Assembly: GCF_001429285.1 (NCBI RefSeq)
Contig: NZ_LMJJ01000009.1
Coordinates: forward strand, 337 to 64,336
Length of the DNA stretch: 64,000 bases
From: Ensifer sp. Root278
GTDB taxonomy: Bacteria > Pseudomonadota > Alphaproteobacteria > Rhizobiales > Rhizobiaceae
Reading direction: 5' to 3'
Position numbers and translations under genes: made by a program. The notes below the pieces were generated by a model that did no database searches, was not told the origin of the DNA, and saw nothing but the letters and a program-made list of their open reading frames with translations. Below are positions 33,784 to 42,858 of the stretch, piece by piece; the first letter of the stretch is position 1, and each line of letters opens with the position of its first letter.

Positions 33784-35355
33784 ATGGACGGGACGCTGGC
33801 AAGGCGCGACAGCAATTTATTCGACAGGCTCGAGGGGATCATCAACCGGCTGCCCGAGCCCTTCACATTGCTGCTCGCGCTGGCGGCGCTGACGGCACTG
33901 GCATCTTTCCCATTGGCTCAAGCCGGGGTGTCGCTGGCTTTCTCGACGGTGGATCCGGCCACGGGCCAGGCCGTGGCAAAGACAGTCGCGATCGAGAACA
34001 TCCTGACGCCGTCCTATTTTGCCAACCTCATCGTCGAGTTCCCGAAACTGCTGGTCGGCTTTCCGCCGATCGCCCTGACACTGGTCGTGATGATGGGCAT
34101 TTCGGTTGCCGAGCATTCCGGCTTCCTGTCCTCGGTCATTCGGGGGCTTTTGCGCCGCGTTCCGAAATTCGCGATCATCAGCGTCGTCTCGTTCGTGGCA
34201 ATCAACGGAGACCTTTTCGGCGACGCGGCGATGTTCGTGCTGATGCCGCTTGCGGCCACGCTCTTCTACCAGATGGGGCTCAACCCGTGGCTCGGCATCA
34301 TCCTGGTCTTCGTCGGCAACACGGCCGGCTTTTCTGCCTCCCTCGTCATCAATCAGACGGATACGGTGCTCTCGGGCATTACGGCGAGCGTTCTGCCGCC
34401 GGAGGCCGCGGCCAACGTCTCGCCGATCATGAACTGGTATTTCAACGCGTTCAGCGCCTTCACCGCGACTGCAGCGATGTTGTTCATCACCTACTTCTTC
34501 GTTCCCTCCAAGCTCGCGCCGAACCGCGTGAGCGAACTGGAAATCGAAACGGAGGTGGCTGATGAAGCCGGCACCGGCCATGGCCGCGAAGGGCGGGGCC
34601 TTGTCGCGGCCGGCATCTTCACCGTCATCTATCTCGGCCTGATCCTCGCATCCCTCCTGCCGGAGGGTGGGGCGCTGCGTGGCGAAGGCGGGCAGATCGT
34701 GCCGAAGTCCCCTTTCATGGGCGGCATCGTCGTCCTGATCTCGCTGTACTTCGCGCTGTCGGGCGTCGCCTACGGTTGGGCCTCCGGCCGGCTGAAATCA
34801 CTGGGCGAGGCGGCGGAGTGGATGAAGAACGGCATTTCGTCCATGTCCTATTTCCTCGTCGTTTCCGCAGCTGCGGTGATCTTCCTGAAGCTTTTCAACG
34901 ACAGCCATATCGGAGAATATATCGGCAGCTACGGCGTGGTGATGCTGCAGGGCATGCAGGCCTCGCCGGGTGTTGCGATCTTCCTCTTCCTGCTGCTCGT
35001 CTCTGTATCGAACCTCTTCATCATCTCCGGCAGCGTCCTGTGGATCATGTATGCGCCGATCTTCGTGCCGCTGATGCTGGCGCTCGGCTACAGTCCGGCG
35101 GCGACCCAGATGATCTATCGCATCGGCGATGCGCCGCTGAACGCGATCTGCCCGGTCAACCCCTTCCTCATCCTCGTGATCGGCCTGCTCAACAAATGGC
35201 GGCCGAAGGGTACCGAGGCGGTGAAGGTCGGAACGCCGCTCATGCTGGCCATGCCCTATGCGCTCGCCATCCTCGCGGTTCTCGTGCTGCAACTCGTCTT
35301 CTGGGTGCTGTGGGATCTGCCGCCTGGCCCCGGCGTAACGCTGATGGCACGGTGA
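33784..35355 (+). CDS. AbgT-family transporter (aminobenzoyl-glutamate/dipeptide-like)
   Basis: The 523-residue protein has about twelve hydrophobic segments and the AbgT layout: FDRLEGIINRLPEPFTLLLA at the start, NGDLFGDAAMFVLMPLAATL, GNTAGFSASLVINQTDTVLS, IISGSVLWIMYAPIFVPLML, and IGDAPLNAICPVNPFLILVI. AbgT proteins import p-aminobenzoyl-glutamate or export antimicrobials, driven by ion gradients. It heads a three-gene unit with PyrK- and PyrD-like genes, so it probably imports their substrate or precursor. A FadR-type operator lies about 100 bases upstream. Confidence 0.85.
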   Translation: MDGTLARRDSNLFDRLEGIINRLPEPFTLLLALAALTALASFPLAQAGVSLAFSTVDPATGQAVAKTVAIENILTPSYFANLIVEFPKLLVGFPPIALTLVVMMGISVAEHSGFLSSVIRGLLRRVPKFAIISVVSFVAINGDLFGDAAMFVLMPLAATLFYQMGLNPWLGIILVFVGNTAGFSASLVINQTDTVLSGITASVLPPEAAANVSPIMNWYFNAFSAFTATAAMLFITYFFVPSKLAPNRVSELEIETEVADEAGTGHGREGRGLVAAGIFTVIYLGLILASLLPEGGALRGEGGQIVPKSPFMGGIVVLISLYFALSGVAYGWASGRLKSLGEAAEWMKNGISSMSYFLVVSAAAVIFLKLFNDSHIGEYIGSYGVVMLQGMQASPGVAIFLFLLLVSVSNLFIISGSVLWIMYAPIFVPLMLALGYSPAATQMIYRIGDAPLNAICPVNPFLILVIGLLNKWRPKGTEAVKVGTPLMLAMPYALAILAVLVLQLVFWVLWDLPPGPGVTLMAR

Positions 35356-35361
35356 GCCGTG

Positions 35362-36036
35362 ATGCGCTTTCTCAGTGAAACCGAGGTCCTGGCGTGCCAC
35401 GAACTGCGGCGGGCGGGCGCGCGCCGTTGGCTGCGGCTGGAGGTTGCCGGCCTTGCCGCAGCTAGCCCTGGCGAGACCGTGCTTTTCTCGGAGGATCGCC
35501 ACAGCCCCCGCTGCCGGATCGCGACGGTCGATAGATTTTCGGGTGATCGTGCCGTGCTGGTCGCAAAGTTCGAGGCCGACGATCTTGCACCCGCGGCGGG
35601 CAACGGGCTGACGGTCTGGTCGAACGAAAACCCTGCCGTTTCCGTCGGCGCGGGTTCGCTCATCGTGACCACCTCGGCCTTCCTTTACCGCGTCGCGCCC
35701 TTCGCGCTGCGCGGGGCGACGGTGCTCGTCGAGGAGGCGGGCACGGACCTCTGGCAAGACTTGCGCCGGCGTGTCGAACGCGGCCTCGCCTGGACCTCCG
35801 TCTTCCTCGCGCTCGAACCCGTGCGACTTCAGGCGTTCGCGGCCGAGTTCCCCGACGCCAACCCTTATCTCTTTGCCAATATGGACATGAGTTGCGGCAT
35901 CGGCGCCTGCCGGAGCTGTCACGTGACCGTTTCGGACAACAAGGACGGCGAGGCGAGCTGTCGCGTCGGTCCGTGGTTCGCGCTGCAGCGGGTGAACCTG
36001 GTGCGCCTGCAATTCGCCTCCGCCCCCTTCATTTGA
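35362..36036 (+). CDS. PyrK-like iron-sulfur electron-transfer subunit
   Basis: The 224-residue protein shows the C-terminal [2Fe-2S] motif of PyrK: Cys178, Cys183, Cys186 and Cys200 in SCGIGACRSCHVTVSDNK and ASCRVGPWF. The N-terminal part has an FAD-domain-like region (VGAGSLIVTTSAFLYRVAPF) but is short and diverged from standard PyrK. PyrK passes electrons from FMN in PyrD through FAD to NAD. It is six bases after the AbgT stop and 11 bases before the PyrD-like gene. A GTG one codon upstream is possible. Confidence 0.78.
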   Translation: MRFLSETEVLACHELRRAGARRWLRLEVAGLAAASPGETVLFSEDRHSPRCRIATVDRFSGDRAVLVAKFEADDLAPAAGNGLTVWSNENPAVSVGAGSLIVTTSAFLYRVAPFALRGATVLVEEAGTDLWQDLRRRVERGLAWTSVFLALEPVRLQAFAAEFPDANPYLFANMDMSCGIGACRSCHVTVSDNKDGEASCRVGPWFALQRVNLVRLQFASAPFI

Positions 36037-36047
36037 GGATCGCCGCC

Positions 36048-36998
36048 ATGGACCTTTCCGTAACCGTACCGATGGGCGCAGGCGGCGTGACCTTCAAGAA
36101 CCCGGTCATGTCGGCCGCGGGCACCTTCGGCAACATCGTCGAGTATCTCGATGTCTTCGACATCACGCGGCTCGGCGCAGTCGTTGCAAATTCCTTCCTT
36201 CCCTGGCAGGGCGAGCCGAACCGTTGCCGTCGCTTTGCGCATACGGAGAGCGGCTATCTCTCGGCCTTCGGCATCAACAACATGACGCTCGACCGCTTCA
36301 TTGCCGAGGCGCTGCCGCGGCTGCCGGCGGAGGACGTTCCGGTCTTCGTCAACATCAAGGCACCGACCCGCGTGCAACTCGTGGACATGACCCGCGCCTG
36401 CGTGGAAAGCGGCCGCATTGCCGGCGTCGAGGTCAATGGCAACTTCCCCTATGCCGGCCGTGACGAACCCTCCTACTGGGACAATCCTCAGCAAAACGAG
36501 GAGATGTTCCGCGCGCTTTCAGCTGCGGCAGAGGGCAAGGTGCTGCTGTGGTCGAAGGCGGCCACGTCCGCCAAGATGATAATCGAGGACTTCGTATCCG
36601 CCTCGGAGCGAGGCGGCGCGGATGGAACGGTACTGTTCAACGCCATTCCCGGCGCGCGTATCGATATCGAACGGCGCGCCTTCGTCTGCGGCTCCACTGG
36701 CTTTGGCGGCTACTCCGGTTCCGGCGTGAAGCCCTTCGCGCTTTGGCGCTGCGTGCAGGCAGCGCGCGTCGCCACGCGTCCGGTGATCGCTTCGGGCGGC
36801 ATCACCACAGCGGAGGATGTGGTCGAATTCATCATGGCGGGTGCCCATCTGGTGCAGATCGGCGCCGCCAGCATGAGCCGACCGGATTACTTTCCGCGCC
36901 TTCTCGATGATCTCTACGCGCTTATGGAACGCCTCGGCGTGCGCTCACTCGACGAGATTCGCGGGTGCGCCCGCGCAGAGGCAGCACCTGAGACTTGA
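36048..36998 (+). CDS. PyrD (class 1B dihydroorotate dehydrogenase)-like flavoprotein lacking the catalytic Cys
   Basis: The 316-residue protein follows the class 1B dihydroorotate dehydrogenase fold: VTFKNPVMSAAGTFG, YLSAFGINNM, GFGGYSGSGVKPFALW and PVIASGGITTAEDVVEFIMA. However, where the family has an Asn-x-Ser-Cys-Pro-Asn loop carrying the catalytic Cys, this protein reads VEVNGNFPYAG, with Phe at the Cys position; the later Asn-Thr substrate motif reads NAIPG. FMN binding seems kept but dihydroorotate oxidation is unlikely. TGAGGA lies eight bases before the ATG. It is paired with the PyrK-like gene and probably oxidises or reduces another ring compound. Confidence 0.8.
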   Translation: MDLSVTVPMGAGGVTFKNPVMSAAGTFGNIVEYLDVFDITRLGAVVANSFLPWQGEPNRCRRFAHTESGYLSAFGINNMTLDRFIAEALPRLPAEDVPVFVNIKAPTRVQLVDMTRACVESGRIAGVEVNGNFPYAGRDEPSYWDNPQQNEEMFRALSAAAEGKVLLWSKAATSAKMIIEDFVSASERGGADGTVLFNAIPGARIDIERRAFVCGSTGFGGYSGSGVKPFALWRCVQAARVATRPVIASGGITTAEDVVEFIMAGAHLVQIGAASMSRPDYFPRLLDDLYALMERLGVRSLDEIRGCARAEAAPET

Positions 36999-37176
36999 GC
37001 CGCCGGATGGTAGAGCTTCGCCGCTCGGCATGAAACCGGCCTCCCGCAGCGCCCCGTCGTATCTCCGCAAAGATCCCACCTTCGACATCCCTGATATGGG
37101 TGCAGTGTCCCTGGTCGTACGGTCAGCACCGACGCCAATCCATCGGCCGCGCGTTTTTCTAATGCGGCCGAATGGC

Positions 37177-37902
37177 TCAGCGGGCGGCCGCGACATCACC
37201 CGACTTGTCGCGGGGATAGGCGTAGGCACCTGCCTTTGAGGTCCGAAAGCCGCCACTCGCCAATGCCTCGGCGAGCTTGACGGCCGCCACCACGCCATCG
37301 ATGACGGGTACTCCAGCTTCGCGGGAGAGCCAATCGCACAGCTCCGCCATGCCGGCACAGCCAAGGACGATGGCGTCTACGCCATCCTCGCGTATCGCCG
37401 CGCGCGCTTCGCCGAGGAGTTTGGTCCGCGCACTTTCCGGGTCGGCTTCCAGAGCTAGAACAGGCAGGTCGACCGAGCGCACGCGCCGGCAGCGCGCGGC
37501 AGCACCATATTGCTTGACGAGATCCTCGATCACCGGCACCGACCTCGGCAAGGTGGTGATCACCGCAAAGCGGGTTGCCACCGTCATTGCCACCTGTACC
37601 GCCGCCTGGCAGATTCCGATGACCGGGCCAGTTGCCACTTCGCGCGCAGCCGCAAGGCCGGGATCATCGAAACAGGCGATCACATGTGCCGACGCACCCC
37701 GCTTCTCCGCAGCACGGATCGCCGCCAGCATCGCAGGGACGGCCATCGCCTCGTCCGCGTAACCTTCGATCGAGACGGGCGTACCGATTGCGGTCTCCGC
37801 ATCGATCACAGAGCCTTCCGATCGCACAGCTTCGGCGGCCCGTGCGATCTGATCGGTCATTGATGCGGTCGAGTTCGGGTTGATGACATGTATGCGGATC
37901 AT
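37177..37902 (-). CDS. Asp/Glu/hydantoin racemase family protein
   Basis: The 241-residue protein begins IRIHVINPNSTASMT and keeps the two-cysteine active site of the family: Cys77 in VIACFDDPGL and Cys182 in IVLGCAGMAEL, matching the Cys76/Cys181 pair of hydantoin racemases. It would invert a carbon next to a ring or carboxyl group by a two-base mechanism. Its start overlaps the flavin-reductase-like gene by four bases, so they are cotranscribed. The presence of amidohydrolases nearby fits a hydantoin- or cyclic-amide-like substrate. Confidence 0.87.
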   Translation of the reverse strand: MIRIHVINPNSTASMTDQIARAAEAVRSEGSVIDAETAIGTPVSIEGYADEAMAVPAMLAAIRAAEKRGASAHVIACFDDPGLAAAREVATGPVIGICQAAVQVAMTVATRFAVITTLPRSVPVIEDLVKQYGAAARCRRVRSVDLPVLALEADPESARTKLLGEARAAIREDGVDAIVLGCAGMAELCDWLSREAGVPVIDGVVAAVKLAEALASGGFRTSKAGAYAYPRDKSGDVAAAR

Positions 37903-38555
37903 TGGGCGGCCCTCTCCGGCCTTGGGTTCACTTGCGCGAGCTCGAGAGGCAGCAGTTCCTCCGGCTTCTTAAGTTCGAATTGTCGATCTGAGGTGATATA
38001 ATTGTCGGCATGCAGCCGCGCGATCGGCTGATAGGTCTCGGGGTTCGCATAACGCCCCGCGGGATCGAGGCACCGGTCCTGGATATGCATGTGCACGACC
38101 TTGCCGATGACCAGCACGCGCTTGTGATAGTCGAGGATCTGCTCGACCCTGCATTCAAAGCTGCAGGGACTTTCGGCGATACGGGCGGCGTCGATCTGGT
38201 TGCACGGTATCGGCGTCAGGCCCGCGAAATCGAGTTCATCGACCTCCGAGGCGAAATTGACGCCACAGACGATCATCGCATCGGCGAGCGCCATGTCGAC
38301 CATGTTGACGACGAACTCACCGGTTCGGCGGATGTTCGCGACCGTGTCCTTCTCGTCGCCATTGCCACGGTTCTGGATCCCCAGCACCACCAACGGCGGT
38401 TCATGGGAGAACACGTTGAAGAAGCTCATGGGCGCTGCGTTGTTGTGTCCGGCTGGCGATCGCGTGCCAACGAGCGCGATGGGGCGCGGACCGATGAAGT
38501 TGGTCAGCAGTCGATAGCGATCCGGAGGCGGTAGCGTGGTGAAATCTGTGTTCAA
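37899..38555 (-). CDS. Flavin reductase-like (DIM6/NTAB family) protein
   Basis: The 218-residue protein has the FMN-binding flavin-reductase fold: RPIALVGTRSPAGHNNAAPM, SFFNVFSHEPPLVVLGI, FVVNMVDMALADAM. The start is a TTG with AGGAG eight bases ahead; the frame stays open further upstream to 38684, but those residues are Arg/Pro-rich and lack a ribosome site. It could supply reduced flavin to a monooxygenase or act on a bound substrate itself. It heads a two-gene unit with the racemase gene. Confidence 0.82.
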   Translation of the reverse strand: MNTDFTTLPPPDRYRLLTNFIGPRPIALVGTRSPAGHNNAAPMSFFNVFSHEPPLVVLGIQNRGNGDEKDTVANIRRTGEFVVNMVDMALADAMIVCGVNFASEVDELDFAGLTPIPCNQIDAARIAESPCSFECRVEQILDYHKRVLVIGKVVHMHIQDRCLDPAGRYANPETYQPIARLHADNYITSDRQFELKKPEELLPLELAQVNPRPERAAQ

Positions 38556-38893
38556 GTCCGGATCTCCTGCTTGCCTGTTGATAAATTCAGCAAAAAACCC
38601 CGACGCCCGGCGCGGCGACAATCGGGGCGGCAGCGCGCACGCCCGCCGTTGACTACATTGGGGAATGGCGTCGGTGAACGGCAAACGGCAGCCAAAAGCA
38701 CTGATGGCTCGAGCGCGCAGACACGGCCGACACCGGCATACATCCTTCGGTGGGAACTATAGATTCTCAGGAAAGCATCGCCGTCCCTCCGGTTGGCAAC
38801 GGGTACGATGCGCATGCTGCCCTCCCCGACAGTGCCAATCCCGACGTTCAAGCTATATTGCATCCATTATAACGTCAATATCGTACACGAGAA

Positions 38894-38903
38894 TTGCATA
38901 CAA
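38894..38903. promoter_or_regulatory. GntR/FadR-type operator TTGCATACAA (site 2)
   Basis: Exact copy of the site at 39099 and of the reverse complement of 49757-49766. It lies about 340 bases upstream of the flavin-reductase-like gene, in an AT-rich stretch. Confidence 0.5.
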
Positions 38904-39098
38904 TAATGGGAAGATTCGAGAGAGGGACCCTTCTCCAGCAAGGCAAGAAACTCGCCGCGGAAAACTGGCAGGGATATATGAAAAGAAATCAGGCTCTGCC
39001 GCGATCAAGCGGCAGATAGGGCGTGTAAAGGCGGAACCACGCTACTCCTCGCACGCGGCAGACTTGGACGAGCTTCCTTGATCGCGTGGTCGAATGAA

Positions 39099-39108
39099 TT
39101 GCATACAA
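39099..39108. promoter_or_regulatory. GntR/FadR-type operator TTGCATACAA (site 3)
   Basis: It lies in a 17-base identity, GAATTGCATACAAAACG, shared with the reverse complement of the site upstream of the second GntR gene at 49804. This shared context supports a common binding protein. Confidence 0.52.
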
Positions 39109-39176
39109 AACGTGCGGGTGCGCATCCTCGAACGTGAGCTTCCGCAGGCAAGCAACGTCCGAGTGGGCGTTACGAT

Positions 39177-39896
39177 CTAAAGGCCCTCTTCCTTTGCGTA
39201 GGCAGCAAGGAGATCCGGCAAGCCGTCCTCAACGTTGCTTTTCAGCAGAGCTCGGGCCGTGATGGCGCCGATGTGGTGGCCCATCAGCGCGCATGCCTTT
39301 TCGCGATCGTTCCGCGCAAGGGCGGCGATCAGGGCGCGGTGCTCGGATACGGCGCAATCGGAAGAATGGGGGCGTCCATAGAGCGAAAGGATCATCGACG
39401 AGCGCGAAACGAGTTCCGTAACATAGCGCAATAGGGTCGCGTTCTCAGTCAGTCTTGCGAGCAGGACGTGAAACTCACCGGCGAGTTGAATCGAGGTCGA
39501 CGGATTGCTGACCCTTGCCTTGTCCTCGGCATCGACATGCGCTTCAAGCTCCTTGATCTTCGGCGGCGTCAGCCTGCCGATCAGGCTATCGACCACCAAT
39601 GTCTCCAGGGCTCGCCGCACGGCAAAGATATCGTGTCCATCCTCGAGGCTGGGATGGCTGACACAGGCGCCCTTGTTGGGACGCAATTCGATCAGGCCCT
39701 CGCCGTTCAGCCGGGCCAGCGCCTGGCGCACGATCGTGCGGCTAACGCCGAGCCGCTCGCCGATCGAATCCTCCGGAAGCTTCGTTCCCGCAGCGAAGGC
39801 CTGGTCTAGGATCGCGCGCTTCAGGATGCGATAGACCACGTCCGACTTGGGAACCGAGGATTTTGCATTGCTGTCGCTGGGTTTGGGCGTCGTCAT
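39177..39896 (-). CDS. GntR-family transcriptional regulator, FadR/FCD subfamily (copy 1)
   Basis: The 239-residue protein has a winged helix (YRILKRAILDQAFAAGTKLP, SIGERLGVSRTIVRQALARL, LIELRPNKGACVS) and an all-helical FCD ligand domain with metal-binding positions (LAGEFHVLLA, LYGRPHSSDCAVSEHRALI, ALMGHHIGAI). It is clearly paralogous to the regulator at 49804, with near-identical stretches such as AGTKLPEDSIGERLGVSRT. The ATG at 39896 begins the usual length; an upstream frame to 39986 adds a Pro/Phe-rich piece. It follows two amidohydrolase genes in the same direction. Confidence 0.88.
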   Translation of the reverse strand: MTTPKPSDSNAKSSVPKSDVVYRILKRAILDQAFAAGTKLPEDSIGERLGVSRTIVRQALARLNGEGLIELRPNKGACVSHPSLEDGHDIFAVRRALETLVVDSLIGRLTPPKIKELEAHVDAEDKARVSNPSTSIQLAGEFHVLLARLTENATLLRYVTELVSRSSMILSLYGRPHSSDCAVSEHRALIAALARNDREKACALMGHHIGAITARALLKSNVEDGLPDLLAAYAKEEGL

Positions 39897-40093
39897 GAAG
39901 AACCTGAAAAATGGCGGGGCGTGCGGTCGAAAGAGTCTGCCGAGGGATGGACCGCAAACAACTATCATCCCCAGTCGGAACGGCAAAGGCGCGGCCGACC
40001 CCTTCGGCCAACCATTCCTGCGATTGCCTGTCGACGTCTCGACCGGTCGAACTCTCCTCCGTCAGCCCGGTTCCTGATCTCATCGACAAAGCC

Positions 40094-41290
40094 TCACTCG
40101 ATGACCGGCAGGTCACCTGCCAGTTCGCCGCCGTCCACGACGACGCGACCGCGCCGGATCACGGTGCGCTTGTGCGGGGTCAGCGCGACCGCTTCCGCCA
40201 ACGTTCGCGCCGGCACCAGCACCAGATCGCCGAAACAACCATCGGAGAGACCATAACCGCCGAGCCCGATGCCGTCCGCACCACCGAAAGTGCAGACGCG
40301 GGCCGCATATTCGAGATCGACATCATTGGCCATGCCATTGCGCTGCGCCAGATACTTCGCGCGCTCCAGCATGTCGCCATTTCCATACGGCTCCCAGGTG
40401 CCTTGAATACCGTCGGAACCGGAGGCGACGGTGAGTCCGCTCGCGCGCATCAATCTTAATGGCAGTGCGGGCGCCGATGGACTTCCTACGGTCATAACCG
40501 CGATACGCACTGCAGCGAGCCGTTCGATCAACCCAGCCTGCCGTGAGGCATCGAGCATCCCCAGGCAATAGGCATGGCTTACCATGACCCGCCCTTGCAG
40601 CGACAAGGCGCGCGTGCGTTCGATGATGAGATCAAGGCAAAATGCACCGAGGTCACCCGGTTCGTGCAGATGGATGTCGATCGGTTTTGCGTGACGATCC
40701 GCAAGGGCGAAGATGGCATCGAGATGACGCACCGGATCGCGCTCGATGGAGGCAGGGTCGATACCGCCGACGATGTCGGCGCCGGCGCTGAGGGCCGCGT
40801 CCATCAACTCGAGCGTGCCCGCGCGCGGCAGCATGCCACTCTGCGGGAAAGCCACAATCTGCACATCGACCAGATCACGCATCGCCTCGCGCGTTTCGAG
40901 GACACCTTCGATGTTGGCAATGCCGATCTCGGTGTCGACATCGACGTGGCTGCGAATGCTCAAAACGCCGTAGGCAAGCGTCTGCATGATCTGACGGGCC
41001 GACTGCCGGCGCGCATTGATGCCAAGTTCGCGCTTGGCGTCGCGGTCGGCCAGGATCCGGTCATTGCGGGTCGGGCCAACCCGATTTTCGAACCAGTCCA
41101 TGCCGATGAGGGTCTTGTCGAGATGGGTATGAGCCTCGACAAGACCCGGCATGGCGACATGTCCGGCCGCATCGATCTCGACCGCGGCACGGACGCTATC
41201 TGCCGCAACGAACCGGCCGTCACGGATGAAAAGGTCTTCGAGCGGGCCGCCGAAGGGACGGGCATTGCGGATGAGTAGGTCTGCAATCAC
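40094..41290 (-). CDS. Cytosine-deaminase-like amidohydrolase
   Basis: The 398-residue metal-dependent hydrolase shows the expected ligands: His54 and His56 in VEAHTHLDKTL, His207-x-His209-Glu210 in IDIHLHE, His239 in MVSHAYC and Asp293 in ASGSDGIQGT. The LVDVQIVAFPQSGMLP and WEPYGNGDMLERA stretches are hallmarks of the CodA/AtzC branch, which deaminates cytosine or related N-heterocycles. It is cytosolic, with no signal sequence. It is paralogous to the exported enzyme at 50682. It lies 26 bases after another amidohydrolase gene, so both are one unit. Confidence 0.86.
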   Translation of the reverse strand: MIADLLIRNARPFGGPLEDLFIRDGRFVAADSVRAAVEIDAAGHVAMPGLVEAHTHLDKTLIGMDWFENRVGPTRNDRILADRDAKRELGINARRQSARQIMQTLAYGVLSIRSHVDVDTEIGIANIEGVLETREAMRDLVDVQIVAFPQSGMLPRAGTLELMDAALSAGADIVGGIDPASIERDPVRHLDAIFALADRHAKPIDIHLHEPGDLGAFCLDLIIERTRALSLQGRVMVSHAYCLGMLDASRQAGLIERLAAVRIAVMTVGSPSAPALPLRLMRASGLTVASGSDGIQGTWEPYGNGDMLERAKYLAQRNGMANDVDLEYAARVCTFGGADGIGLGGYGLSDGCFGDLVLVPARTLAEAVALTPHKRTVIRRGRVVVDGGELAGDLPVIE

Positions 41291-41316
41291 CTTGATATCC
41301 TCGCTTGTCCCAGTGC

Positions 41317-42693
41317 TTAACGACGCTCGCTTAGTCCGGCACGAGCCATCGCGAGATCAAAGGCGCGCAAGGCGCGATCCAGGATCGCGCCTTCGTCCTG
41401 ACCAACAAGGCGCCGCCCGCGCATCAGCACCCGTCCACCCACGATGGTCGTATCCACGTCCGCCCCGTTGGCGAAGCGCGCGATGCGCTGCACCGGATCG
41501 TGCGGCGGCCAGAGATGGGGCTGACGCATGTTTACGAGGAGGATGTCGGCGCGCTTGCCGGCCACGAGCGAACCGAGTTCATTCTCCATCATCAGAGCGC
41601 GCGCGCCCTCGATCGTTGCCATCTCAAGCAGCTGCAGCGGTGGCAACACGGCATCGTCTGCGAAATGGCGCGCGTGGTAGCGGTGCGCCTGGAACAGGTT
41701 GCGAAACATGTCGAAAGGCCTATCGGGTGCCGCGGCGTCGGTGCCGAGGGAAACCGTGACGCCGTCCGCCATCAGTTCCGGCGCCGGGCACCGACCGTAA
41801 ACCGACATCAATGCACTGGGATTGTGTGCGACCTTGGCACCGGTTCGTTTCAGGACTGCGCGGTCGCCCTCGGTCAGGTCTATGCAATGGGCAAGCAGCG
41901 ATCGCTCGTCAAAGAGGCCGAGGCGCACGTCATTGGCGGCGATGGACCCGTCGCGGTGTCCATCTTGCACCACGAGGCATTCCCTTTCCCGCGCACGATC
42001 TCGGACCTTGCATGCAATTCTGTATACCGTTTCGTCTCGCAATTCCTGCTCATCGAATACGGGCAGGGAAAAGACGACCTGTATCCGCTCGTGACGTCCG
42101 GCCCAAGCATCGACCAACTCCGTGGCCACGTCGATTTGCCGGTCCGGGTCGACGACGATGTCGCTGTGGGACGTCGGCGTATACTGGCGATACACATGTT
42201 CCTGTCCTGGACGGTTCGGCCCCACTGCCAGAACCTCTCGCACGCCCATGGCGGCAACCGCGGCGAGGTGCGCTTCGGCTGCCTCCGGCGCCTCGCTGCG
42301 CATGATATCCGGGCCGCCGCCAAACAGCAGCGCCGCAGTCGTCGTGCCGCATTTGATCCTCTCGGCGGCCGACAGTGCCGCCTCCGCCGCCCAGAATTCA
42401 GGATCTGTCGCGGTTGCATAGATACGGCCGGTCACGGACATCCAATCCTCGGCCTCACTGCCCAGCCCCTTGGTCAGCATATGTCCGGCATGGGCGTGCG
42501 TGTCGATCAATCCGGGCATCGCGACCATGCCGGCGGCGTCGATGCGCTCGGCATGTGTTTCTCCAGCAAGGCTTCCGTCGCCGATGGCGGCGATGCGTCC
42601 ATTCTCAACCAGGATATGGCCGCGATCGAGAACCCGCCGTCCCGGATCCATCGTGATGATCGTGGCATTTTCAATCAGTAGTGCGTTCGTCAT
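41317..42693 (-). CDS. TrzA/AtzA/SsnA-type amidohydrolase (chlorohydrolase/aminohydrolase family)
   Basis: The 458-residue protein starts MTNALLIENATIITMDPGRR and has the metal site His66-x-His68 (LIDTHAHAGH), His in LLAHCIDLTEG and Asp in VSLGTDAAAPD. The DMFRNLFQAHRYHARHF stretch fits the nucleoside/triazine deaminase branch. The start is set by GAGAGGG upstream; the frame remains open to 42831 but the extra residues are unlike the family. It is divergent from the dipeptide-type ABC operon across a 165-base region with a GntR operator-like site. Substrate unknown. Confidence 0.86.
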   Translation of the reverse strand: MTNALLIENATIITMDPGRRVLDRGHILVENGRIAAIGDGSLAGETHAERIDAAGMVAMPGLIDTHAHAGHMLTKGLGSEAEDWMSVTGRIYATATDPEFWAAEAALSAAERIKCGTTTAALLFGGGPDIMRSEAPEAAEAHLAAVAAMGVREVLAVGPNRPGQEHVYRQYTPTSHSDIVVDPDRQIDVATELVDAWAGRHERIQVVFSLPVFDEQELRDETVYRIACKVRDRARERECLVVQDGHRDGSIAANDVRLGLFDERSLLAHCIDLTEGDRAVLKRTGAKVAHNPSALMSVYGRCPAPELMADGVTVSLGTDAAAPDRPFDMFRNLFQAHRYHARHFADDAVLPPLQLLEMATIEGARALMMENELGSLVAGKRADILLVNMRQPHLWPPHDPVQRIARFANGADVDTTIVGGRVLMRGRRLVGQDEGAILDRALRAFDLAMARAGLSERR

Positions 42694-42833
42694 GGAAGAT
42701 TCCCTCTCCGGCTGCCGGGTTTGACGTTCTTTTTTGACAAAGCGCTGCCAAATCGACTTTCGCCATCTTGATATTGTTTGCATCAGATGTACACTATTTT
42801 TGGGAACATTCGTATCCAATAGCAAAGGCAATA

Positions 42834-42843
42834 TGTATACGTT
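42834..42843. promoter_or_regulatory. GntR/FadR-type operator TGTATACGTT (site 4)
   Basis: On the minus strand it reads AACGTATACA, identical to site 1 at 33678. It lies in the divergent promoter between the TrzA-like gene and the dipeptide-type ABC operon, 16 bases from the start of the latter. Related half sites TTGCATCA (42779) and TGTACAC nearby may extend it. Confidence 0.48.
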
Positions 42844-42858
42844 AAACGGGAGAAACCA

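Larger units (their letters stand above)
38556..39176. promoter_or_regulatory. Long intergenic region with two GntR operator-like sites
   Basis: These 621 bases lie upstream of the flavin-reductase/racemase unit and beyond the end of a GntR gene. They include TTGCATACAA at 38894 and 39099, a related TTGCATCCA at 38858 and an AT-rich stretch around 38850-38910. A 138-codon plus-strand frame from 38668 is Arg/Ser-rich and has no ribosome site, so I do not call it. Confidence 0.45.

Noticed and set aside
38668-39081. 138-codon plus-strand frame in the long intergenic region
   Set aside because: Arg/Ser-rich composition without a ribosome site; it would span operator-like sites, so a regulatory gap fits better.
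42009-42028. Operator-like TGCATGCAATTC with TGTATACC close by
   Set aside because: It lies inside the TrzA-like coding sequence, where the bases are explained by conserved protein sequence; no promoter is expected there.
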